A DNA stretch of 64,000 bases, taken from positions 28,930,501 to 28,994,500 of the forward strand of contig JAKSXM010000231.1 of assembly GCA_022575985.1 (NCBI GenBank). Direction: 5' to 3'. Below the pieces are notes generated by a model. The model was not told where the DNA came from, searched no databases, and saw nothing but the letters and a program-made list of their open reading frames with translations. Of this stretch, positions 40,001 to 52,000 are shown piece by piece (the stretch's first letter is position 1; every line of letters begins with the position of its first letter). The translations under genes and the position numbers were made by a program. This DNA is from Anagrus nilaparvatae. Taxonomy: Eukaryota; Arthropoda; Insecta; Hymenoptera; Mymaridae.

Positions 40001-43000
40001 GGGGGTAGTTTTTGCAAATTTAAGGGTAGTCCGATAATATCTTCCGGAAAAGACCCCGATTTTCGTGATCAGCGATCCAAAAATCATATACACGGTCTTT
40101 GAGTGCTGGTCGTAATACTTTCGAAGTCAAATGACAAAAAAAAATTATGGGTTGGCATTAGCATACACTAACACTATTTATCGTAGTATGAGTGAAGACG
40201 AAATACGGTGATGTCTCATTGATACCAACCTATGAATTTAAATTTGTCATATGTCTTTGAAAATACCACGTCCAGCACTCAAAGACCGTGTAGTAGAGCG
40301 AATTTCATGTTGGCCAGTGAAATACACCCCCTCTCCGCGATTTGATTGGAGTAATACCTGTATAATTGTTAGATAAAAAGAGATAATCATAAGAAGTATT
40401 ATATGATAGAAGGAGACAACAATATAAAATTTGTTATAAACAAAAATTTTTTTTAACAATATGAAGATGTCATCGGGAACTAATAACAATCTGAAAAAAA
40501 AATTGATAAAAGTTAATGGGAAGTTACCGAGAAAACAGTGTAATAAGCATAAACTGATTAAATATGATTTAATAGATGTTTTTACATTATTTTATTTTAT
40601 TTATATATATAAAATTTGGAATAAGAAGCTACTTTTTTTGGTAAAAACCACTAAATATTATATTGAATAGTAAAAAATAGGTTTTTGAGGTCTATGGTGA
40701 GTTATAAGGCTAAAAAACGCAAAAAATCACGAAAAATCAAAAAAAATCACAAAAAATCAAAAAAAACCACGAAAAATCAAAAATAATCACAAAAATCAAA
40801 AAAAATCACAAAAATCGCAAAAAATCGCAAAAAACCGTTAAAAAAAGGAAATAAACCTTCTCAGCTAGTAACAATTCATGGTTGAGGTACAAACAAGCCA
40901 AAATCAGACAAAAATCAAAAAAAATTTTTTTAAATCAGATTTGTGATTTTCAAGACGATAGCCCCTCGAATAAAACATGTAACCGGTTTGTGTAAACACC
41001 TAAATGCATGGAACATGTTTACTTTCAGCTGAGGACTAGGTATAATACAAATGTTATTCAACATTACAATACAATTTTCTAATTTTATAATTGATAATTA
41101 TTACCTTACTAGATGTTAAGATTCTAAACCCAAACTATTCTGATTCCCTAAACGCGTATTATTTTAGGTCCCTAAATCAAAATTATTCCAAGTCCCTAAA
41201 CCCGAATTATTCCAAGTCCCTAAGCCCAGATTTTTCAAAGTCCCTAAATTGAATTTATTCTAAGTCTCATTTGACCCCCCCCCCCTTAAACTGGACAAAT
41301 TTGAACCTAAATCTGAATTATTTTAATTCCCTAAATCGAAATTATTCTAAATCCTTAAGCCCGGATTATTCTAAGGCCCTAAACCCGAATCATTTCAAGT
41401 TCCTAAATTCAAATTATTCTAATTCTCTAAACTCGGATTATTCTAATTTCCGAAACTAAAATTATTTTAAGTCCCTAAATCAAAATTATTTTAAGTCCAT
41501 TCCCCCCCCCCCAATACGGTACATTTGACTCCTTTCAAAATGCAAATTATAATAAATGAGTTTTATTGGCCCTTCGAAATGACATGCTTGAAGTACCCCC
41601 CTGCATGGGAATATGTTCAATGTTAAAATAATGTGCACGGAATGGACATGACAAATTGTGCTTTGATCCACAATTTTATTTTAATTTAAAATGAAGAGCA
41701 ATTAATACTTGGACCAATATTTTGCAAAGAGTCTCAAATTTGTAGTTCCAAATAAATCTCGGAGTATATACCATTTTTTCACCAGATATTATATGAGGCT
41801 CCCATGCTAGTTTAGAATTTAGTATTACTACCAATAATCAAGCTGTTGATTTTATTAAGGATAATTAATTTTATTAATTCGATTAACAAATCGTCTACCA
41901 AAATAAATTGCCTTAGTTTTGTAAAGATTAAGATGCAGAGAAACACTGTTAACCTCACTAGCAGTCTAAGTCTAGCTAACTATTTTTGGCCAAAATTGGC
42001 ATTTTCAAACAATTTTTGGAAAAAATGTCTATTTATGCCATTTCAATAAAAAAAATCCAAAAGAAAAAATTTATTTTAATGAAAAATAAAATTTGAACGT
42101 AATTTGTATCGTAATTAGTTTATAAAGCACCTGAATTCTAGAATAAATCAATCCATTTGTAACGTTTAAACAATTATTCGTCAAAAGTCATATGGCCAAA
42201 AAAGTAATTTACAGAATTTTTGCCTATACCTACAACAATAAATGCGTTTAAAAATTTATTTTTAACAAAACGGTCAAGTGTTTTGCAGACAATAAAAACT
42301 GACATATTGTGTATAAATCGTGAATAAGTAGAAATAAATAAAACCCGATGACTCAGATCCAATTTTAATAGCAAAGAAAAAATACAAGAAATTCTATATT
42401 TTAAATAGAGTACATACACAATTTTTTGGGAGTATAAGTAATATAGTTGCAATGTATTTGTAAATATAATTTAAGAATAGAAAAATAGCTGCATTTTTTT
42501 TAGAATCTTTTTTTTTTCATCAATAGGTGTTCTTGATTCTTCTATTTTGAGACATTACATTATATGCCTATTGAAATAATTTTCCAAGAAAAAAAAATTC
42601 ATTCAATAATATAATATTAAATACAAAAAAATACCCATAAAAATGTATTCATACAAAATTTTATTTAAAGTAAAATTATGAATGGATTATTATAACGAAT
42701 GAATGAACTTTTATTTAGGTAAAATTTTCTGTTATATATTAAACTCAATAAAATATATAACATAACTTAAAATACTTAACTTTATTTACAATATAATTTT
42801 TACCTGCATTAAACACATTAAATTTCTCGAGCTTTTGAAATAAAATTAATTTTACAATATAATTTCAATATATTATAATATATAGTATTTTATAATTTAT
42901 TGTTAACGTATATATTTTATTATTTTAAGTAATTTTCACGGGCTATAAGTCCTTTACAAATATTTAGCATGCATTCAATTTACGAAACAGTGCACATAGT

Positions 43001-46000
43001 TAGAATTAATCAGCACTGTTTTATCAACATTTATGTATTTAATTTATTGCTTTATTAAAAGTTTATGAATTTTTTTTCAGTAAAAAGTTAATTAAATTAC
43101 TCTGCGTAAAATTAATTTATTCTTGTTTATTAGGCAGTAGCCTTGCTGATAAAAAATTCTTCATATCTATATTTTTAGAGAGTACAATTTTGTAGATAAA
43201 CTAAATGCTGTAAAAATGTAAGGTCTCTATAAAATGCAAGTGTTTAGGTTTTTGATATATATTGTAGGTCAGTTTAGAGGCAAACCACTACTTCGAGTCC
43301 ATTTTTTTCTGGCATGTCCACTGAATTTTTTATAAAAGGTCTAATTTTCCAATAATAAGCAAGTTAAGGTTATTATATTTTGTGGATTTTTTATGTATTA
43401 TTGGGCTCACTAAACACGAATCTCTCTGGCTCACTTAATAACAATAGGTAAATTAAGGTTATTTTTACAATATTACATTCTGGGCAACTAGAACTTTTTC
43501 GGTAAGAACAGTACACTTGGATTCAGTGGCTCCAAAAACATTAATAACATAAAATCAAGGAGGGATCTCTTGGGAATACGAAAATCAAGGGGTGGTCAAA
43601 TATGTCAGATCAAAGGGCAGGAGGGTCAAACGGAGCTTAGAATGGTTTCAATTTAGAAAATTAGAAAAATTCAAGTTTCTGGGACTTAGAATAACTCAAG
43701 TTTAAGAATTTAGAATATGTCATGTTTAGGGATTTATAATAATTGAAGTTTAGGGACTTAAAAAAATCCGTATTATTTTAATTCCCTGAATTGAAAATAT
43801 TCTAAGTCCCTTAATCCGAATTATTAAAATTGTAAGAGAACAGTTTCGATTCAGGAAATTAGAAAAATTCAGATTTCTGAGACTTAGAATATGTCAAGTT
43901 TCGGGATTTAGAAACTACTGGGTTTAGAAACTTAAAGAATTTCGATTTAGGGAATTAAAATAATATGGATTTAGGGAATCATATTTGGGTTTAGGAACTT
44001 TAGGGAACATCTAGTAATGGTGATAATTACAAATTAAAAAAATTTTTTTTACATTTTACAATCGGTAGCAGCAACCAGAATTTTTTTCCGTGTAAACAAT
44101 CTGGTTACTTTTACAATGCTTCAGGAGTAGTTACATAGTAAAAAGTGCCTGTACATTGGATGAGTTTGAAAAAGTCCGGTTCGGCAGGTGAAGAAAGGGG
44201 GTGGAAAAGTGACGTTTTTAGGGGGGGGGGGGGGTTGAAAAATTAGAATTCTTTGATTTATGGACTTAGGATAATTAATATTTCAAGATTTATTGTAATT
44301 TTGGTTTTAGGACTTACAATAATTAGGGAGTATAAGTTAAAACTATTATAAGTGAACATGTTCCATGCTCGTTGGTTGCGTGAAAACAGTTATAAGTTTT
44401 TTTCATTAGGACATTTAAGTTTCGCCGTTTACTGGCACCTAAAATCATATATCCTGTACCATCCTAAAATTTATTTCAATTACCCGAAACACTCTTCCAG
44501 AACCCTGTAACATTTGTTTTTGTTTTTTTTTTTTCATTGTCCAACTTTGTAGACCCATAACTGTTTTCGGAACCCGTGGCAAAAAAAAATTCTGTTTTGG
44601 CTATCTCTAAACAAAAAATACAACTGTCATCCACTTTTTTTGTCATAGCTCTCCCCGAAACAAAAGAAATTAATAAACTTTATTAGAACTGACAAATTGC
44701 TATAAAAAAAATATTACAAAATAACTTTAATAGCATTATTTCTATAAAACTCTATTCATTTCATTGATCCAAGCTATAATTTTTTTTTATAGTCTATTAA
44801 AATCTTGAAAATAATAATAATAATAAAATGGACCGGATGAGTGACGACACAAGTTTTAACACAATAATTAACTCGGTACCTTAAAAATCGACACATGAAA
44901 TACTGATTTTTTTTTTTACATTTACATAATAGAAGAAAAAAAAAATTACAAAGTATAGTATTTATTAATTTTTTATACTAATTTTACGAAAGTTAATTAT
45001 CTTTTTATTTTTAACCAAAATGATTCAACAAAAGAACGATAGCAAATAATTTGAATATTACATTTTAACAAAAATTAATTTTTTTTAATAAAAATTTGAC
45101 ACTTTATATATAATAATAATAAGTAATTATTTGGTATATATAAAATTTATTTCTATAATATTTACATAAAAATATTTTTTATTTTTTTAATAAGAAGAAA
45201 CTATGCAATAAATTTAACACTTATAAGATAAATATCTATAATGGTGGCTAAAAAAAACAAAATATTTTTTACATAAATAAATGGTACGTTAAAATATTTA
45301 ATATTACATTAGCATAATTTACCAATTAAAATTTAAAATGCTTATTTATAGAAAGAAAAAATTTTAAGCTTCTATCATTACACAAAATATATTATTTTAA
45401 ACCACTAAATCAGTTAAAAAATTAAATTTTTATTTGGTAATAATTTGGCAATAATATTAAAAATAATTTGATATTTTAGAGTACATAATACAGATTAATC
45501 CAGTTGTCTTTTTCTTCGATATAAATTGTATATAAAAATACACAGACACATATATTATAAAAAAAAAAAATCTAAAAAAGAAAGGAAACCCAAGATTTTG
45601 ATTATTATACAAAGCATTCGAAGAAACCGAAGAAGCATTAAATCGCCACTATACAGTTAACACTAACACACATATAACAATATTATACACATTGCACGAT
45701 CGCGCTTTCTCTTGATCTTCAAGATCGATTATACAATTCCCTTTTACAATAATGAAGGAGAATATTTATTCAGAAAAAAAAATAATTTATTAAATTTATT
45801 ACGTAGGTATAATGAAAATTAATGATTTTTAAGAAAATGTTAAAATTTTTTTTTATTTAATTATTTTTGGCGAATTTATAAAGCTTTGAAAAATTAATTG
45901 GTCAGGTTTTTTGCACTTGTTTATAGAGTTTAATACAGTTTTGATGCTTCAATGGAAACATTCATCTCAGATTCTCCCGGGTGCATGACTTATTTTGAAT

Positions 46001-49000
46001 CTGACTTGAATCATATTCTGATTCCTCAAAAAAATAAAATTTTTGTTTTTAGTTTATTTGAAAATTTTTAAATTTCAAGCTTCAATATTGTACAAATTAA
46101 GATAATTCCAATAAAATTGTTAAATAAATGTATTCAGTCAGATTCAATATAATGAATGCAAATTCAACATTCGTAATACATAATACGTATCTGCACTTTA
46201 GCAGGTAATCACTCATAATGTGCAGTGCAAATCATTGGCATTCATTGTTGAATCAATCTTTAAAATAAAAATCAATATTTTTAAAAGCATTGGTGAGAAA
46301 AAATTAGAAAATTTAGATTAATTTGCAAAAAAAATAAAATTTTTCTTATACAAAGCAAGTTTGGTCTTTTTAACTTATAATTTATAAAATCAATTCATTA
46401 TTTCAATGGCATAAATCTATTCAAAAATTTCTAATTCATTATTTATTTTCATATTTTTTACTTTTTTAAATCTGTCTCCCTCAAAAATAAATGGGATTCA
46501 AAATACTTTTCAAATAAATATAGTTTGTATTCAAGGGATTTCATCCCAACTAGGCCCAAGTACTTGTAGGGTCACAAAAATCAGTCCAAACTATTTTTTT
46601 CCAAAAGTGAAACTAAAAAAATCTTAGAACTGGTTTGTGTGTTCAGACAAGCTACGAGCATTGAACATGTTAACTTATAATAGTTTTAGCATCCTCGTAA
46701 CATATACTCCTCCCTAATTATTACAATCAATAATATATTCCGTACTACTATACTACCAATACTACAGGGTCGATTTCATGGAGCATATTCTTATTAGATT
46801 TTAGGGACACTAAAGTTAAAATAATTGCAATTTAGTAAATACCACCAGATATCTAGCGAAGTCCTGCTCCAGGAAAACTCTTCTTTAAGATTATCGCTGG
46901 GATTCTGGTATTAGTTACTGAAAATTAATTTTTTCAATTTAACGTCCCTAAAAATATAAAGTGAAAAAAAAATCCGCTTAAAAAGGGAAAAAGAAAAGAA
47001 AAAATGTTTTTTTCAAATTTTCTTTACGTTTCAAGTCATTTGCAATTATTTGCAAAGAAAAAAAAATTCCGCTTGCGGCAAGCGGATTTTTTTTTCAGTG
47101 TAGTAAGAATATTCTCCATGAAATAGCGTCTTACTTCTACTACTAGAAATGTTCTAGGATCCCTGGAAACCCCCCTGAAAACGTCACATTTTTACCCCCC
47201 TGCTGAGAGGGACTTATAGCCTCTTACTACTACTACTAGAAATATTCTAGGGTCCCTGTAAGTCCCTAAGCTTACACTGTAAAAAGTAACTTTCTTATAT
47301 TAACAAAAAAATTAGAACATTTTCGAAAAATAAGTAAATTTTCGAAAAAATTGTAAATATTCGATAAACATCGTATATTTACTAAATTTAGTATATTAAC
47401 AAAAAATTCGAGCATTCTCGATTTTTTTTGTGAATTCACAGGAAAAATTCGTAATTGAATAATTGATAATATACAATTTTTTTTTCGAAAATTTACAAAA
47501 TATAGTTGCAAATTTCCGAAAAATAGTTGTGAATTTACAAATTTTTTCGTAAAATCACAAAAAAAGTCGATAATTCTCGAATTTTTCGATAATATACTAA
47601 ATTTAGTAAATTTACAATTTTTATCGAATATTTACAAAATTTTTTAAAAATTCACTAATTTTTCGAAAAAATTCTATTTTTTTTGTAAATCTAAGGAAGT
47701 TACTTTGTACAGTGTAGTATTCAAGGGTCCCTAGAAATCAATAAACCGAAAATATTCTAAGCACATTTGACCTCATCCACCTCAAAACGTCACTTTTTGA
47801 CCCCCCTTGCTGAGAGGGACTTTTTCGGGGATTCCTCTTCCTATGAACATGTTCAATGTTAAAAGTACTATCAGCCTATTTTAGCTTTCTAGATCAAATT
47901 CTTGATTTTTGTCAGACATTTTTGTGTTTTTACCCTACTTTGGTAAATTGATTCAGAATCTTCTTTCTTTTGCTGCCAAATGCTTATTTTTCGATGAAAA
48001 ATATTTTTTTTTTTTAGTACGTATAGAATTTTTTTTGCAGAGTTCGATTCTGGAGAGATTCTTTGACCTAGAGAGCTAAAATTGGCCAAGGGTACTATTT
48101 TTTACTTTCATTTTCAGAAAAAAAAAAATAGTTTAGGCCAATTTCTGTAACCTCTCAGTCCAACTTGGGCCCAGTGGAATCCCTTATTAAAATATATATG
48201 TTTATTCCGGAAATCCCAAAATCAAGGGGGGAGTGAAATACATTCGATTTAAGGGGGGGGGGGGTCAAATAGGACTTAAAATCATCCTTATTAATGGACT
48301 TAAAATCATTTTAACATGAAACATGTTTATGGGTAGGGGGTACCTTAGAATTTGAAAATTAAAGGGGAGGGGGGTCAAATTTGTCCGGTTTAAGAGGAGG
48401 GGGTCAAATGAGACTTAGAATAATTTCAATTTAGAGACTTTGAAAAATCTGGGCTTAGCGACTTAGAATAATACGCGTTTAGGAAATGAAAATAATTTGA
48501 ATTATAAATATTGGAGAATTTTTCGCTAATTTTAAATAAATAATAATTAGTGATGTGATTCTTTTGACCAAGAGGGCTATTAGGGGTATTTTATCTAATT
48601 TTAAGTAAAATGTAGTAAATTTTATTATAATTAAACATTGTTGTTTGAAAAAGTGTACTGTTCGTACACGAAACGTAACGCTGAATAAAAAAAGATCTTA
48701 GATATTTTTATTTAATAGCCCTATTGGTCAAAAGAATCACATCACTAATTATTAGAAAATAATTTGAGTTTAGAATCTTAAGGTGTTAGAATACTAAAAA
48801 TTTATGATAACAGAAATGAATGAAACTTATACAACATAAAGATTAAGTCTTTAAGAAATGAAATAAACTTTCTTTTACAACTTTGGTTGCCTAATTATTA
48901 TTTAATCAAGAAAAAAGTGTTGGTAGTTTAACATTGCTCTTATGGAAAATCATCTTTGGAGCTTGTGAAAAGTATGATTGCGATTACACAGATTAATTAA

Positions 49001-52000
49001 ACTTAAATAATATGGTAAATAAAAGCTCAAAGATTACATTTCCAATTTGTTTTACTTGTTTCATTGCATAATTATTAAATAATTAAATAAAAAGTATGTA
49101 AATAACCTAGTATTATACTAATACATATACGATTTTACATATGTATGTAGCATCGATAATTCAGAAATCGAAAAAAAATACCAACAAAATGGCGCCTTAC
49201 TATTGTAACACCTTAACATCTAGTAAGATAATTTCAAATTATAAAATTAGAAAATTGTATTTGTTACGTTGCGTAACATTTGCATTATACTTAGCCCTCA
49301 GCTGTAAGTAAACATGTTCCATGCATTTAGGTTGTGTTTACATAAACCGGTTTTTTTTTTATTATACTTTTCTAACTATTTTTGATCTATTTAGAAAACA
49401 ATTTCATTACCCACCAAATTCACTTTTAAATAAAAAATCGGCTTTGATTTATAAAAAGTCTTCAAGCCAGACGACAGGAACGATCATATGTTTATTAAAT
49501 TTTTTGGTGGCTTTCAGTCATTAAACACTTTTTCGGATTACTTTAATTTAAAAAATAAATTTTTATCATTTTTTTCTTTGAATTTGTGATATCTAAAATT
49601 GTTTTTTTTTTCATGATTACTCTGCAATGACTGGATGAAATCGATTATTTACTAGAAATCTCACAACTAAATTTAAATCAACAAATTTTTCCCAAAGGAT
49701 TTTTGATTCATTGAACCGATTCTGAAAAGCAGTAGAAAAACTTTGTTAGGGGCATTAAAATTACTATGGGACAAAATTTCTCCATGAATAAGAAATATTC
49801 ATTCATTCCTAACAAACTTATAAGGCACTATTTCATCAATGTATTAGATTTATAGGACGATCGTGCCTAAAAATTTTTCTCTCTGTTTAGCGTTTAACGA
49901 AAAAATCTTGCAAATCTTTAATCTGTAAGAAAAAATTTATCATGAAAAATTTGACAAACTTTTTCAAAGAGTAAAAGTATCTAAAATTTATACTCGATCT
50001 GATTTTCCAATAAAATATAAAATTTTAATTTAGGATCCGTTACATTATACATTTGCTTTTAGAAAGGATTTAAATGGTACTCTTATAATGCATATCATGC
50101 TATTTTAACTTAGCTATTTCTGATCTTGTACGCTGTGTATGTATATGCGTCAATACATGTTAAATATTTATAACACTGTGCAATACATATAAATATATAA
50201 TCAATCAAGTTATTCATTTACATATAAACTTAATGAAATGATATATCATACATATGTATTACACGGGTACAAAAATATGCAAAACTTTTGATAGATACGA
50301 ATGAATTATTTGTGTATTTATTTTAAAAAATTGCTATTGTTTAATTGACTATACAAAATTACCAAATAAATATTTTTCCTAAAAATTCAGAAATTTTTAT
50401 CACTGGTTCTCTGTTCATTATAGTATTTAAAGTGCCCATTATTCAGCCCAAAATGACACATATTTAATTTGCTACTAAAATTTTAATTTTATATTATAAA
50501 AATGAATTTTTCTAAATGTCTCAAAAAATTAGTTCAAGATCCGGATTTTCAAAAATTCTTTACCCCCGCTTTTTACTTTATTCATTTCTAAGAAATGGCT
50601 TAATTTGCTCAATTAGGAATAAAAATTGATTTTAAAAAAGAAAACTTTAATTTAGAAACCTACATGGTAGAGCTGCTTTGGGTGAATAGTCAACCAATTG
50701 ATTGAATATTCAACCAAAGCAGCTCTACCGTGTATATCTTTATTGTTATCATATCTTGAATACAAATAATAGAAAACAGGTGAGTAAAGGATTTTTGGAA
50801 ACTTAAAACTTGTAAAAGTTTTTTGAAACCTAGAAAATCAATTTTTGTCGAAAACTATGATTTTAGTTAGGATTTAAAATTTAGTCATTTTGGGTTAAAA
50901 ATGGGCCTTTTGTTTATGGAATATAATGGGTGATAAAAAATTGCGTTTTACACAGGCACGTATCCAGAGGGGGGCCAAGGGGCGAGGGGCTATCGTCTTG
51001 GAAATCACAAATTTGATTTAAAAAAATTTTTTTTGATTTTTTTCTGATTTTGGCTTGTTTGTACCTCAATCATGAATCGTTACTAGTTGAAATGGTTTAT
51101 TTTCGCCTTGTAATGATTTTTTATGATTTTTTTCGTGATTTTTCGCGATTTTTAGCGTTTTTTAGCCTTGTAACTCACCCTAGACTTCAAAAATCTATTT
51201 TTTACTATTCAATATAATATTTAGCGGTTTTTACCCAAAAAAATTACAAAAAATCACAAAAAATCAAGAAAAATCAAGAAAAATCAGAAAAAATCAAATT
51301 CATGATTTCCAAGACGACAGCCCCTCGCCCAGGGGCTACCCCCCCCCCCGAAATGAAAATTTTTTGAAAAAACATTATTTACCTTACTTTCAAAATTAAA
51401 AAATTTTTTTATTAACAATTATTCCTTATAAACAATTTAAAATAACAAAAAATCAAATTTTGATTGATATTTAAGAAATTCAAAACATTAGGTCCTGGTC
51501 CCCTCCGAAATTTTTTGGTCCTTGCCGAAAAAAATTTCTGGATACATGCCTGGTTTTACATGTGGTGTTCTTAACAAATCAACATTGAATAGATCGAATA
51601 AATACCGAGGGTTAATAAAGGAGTCGAGTGCCATAATAGTTAAAACTGTTATAAGTCAGCATGTCCTATGAACATTGGTTCTGATAACAGAAAAATAAAT
51701 TAAAGGTTTTTTTGAAATTCCACTTCAGCCATTTCATTAAAAAAAGTACATTAGTTTTAAGAAAAAATATCGGCCCTAAAACCCTAAACCAATAAATCCA
51801 AATATAAAATTTTGACTCAATTTCGTAAAAATCTTAAATTTATTACTATTCATCTCAGTTTTTAAATTTTCAAAGAACATATTTAAAGTTCAGAAAAGTC
51901 TGGTAATTCAAATTTTGGACCTAAAAAGATTTAAAAAGAAAATATAATGTATACCATCATATTGTTGTTTGATAAAAACTAATATAATAAAAATAATATG

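Larger units (their letters stand above)
46650..47868. repeat. G-run element (46 kb copy) carrying nested insertions
   Basis: Boundaries are GCATTGAACATGTTAACTT near 46,660 and GAACATGTTCAATGTTAAAA near 47,847, an inverted pair. Inside are the GGGTCGATTT foldback (46,767-47,130), itself holding a CACTGAAAAA-family MITE (46,959-47,100), and separately a CACTGTAAAAAG MITE (47,275-47,714). Between them are short CTAGGGTCCCTGTAAGTCCC pieces of the element. Confidence 0.65.
40977..50944. other. Intron 1 segment rich in nested repeats
   Basis: G-run elements at 41,010-41,625, 43,560-44,395, 46,650-47,868 and 48,230-49,350, with MITEs inserted in the last two, and a hairpin at 50,664-50,733. 42.0-43.5 and 44.6-46.6 kb are AT-rich with no identifiable feature apart from an (AAT)n run at 44.81 kb and a mixed-composition patch at 45.60-45.75 kb. 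Confidence 0.5.

Noticed and set aside
41271..41459. Plus-strand frame with NLNYFNSLNRNYS-like periodicity
   Set aside because: It is a translation of the 22-24 bp tandem units of the 41 kb repeat, not a protein.
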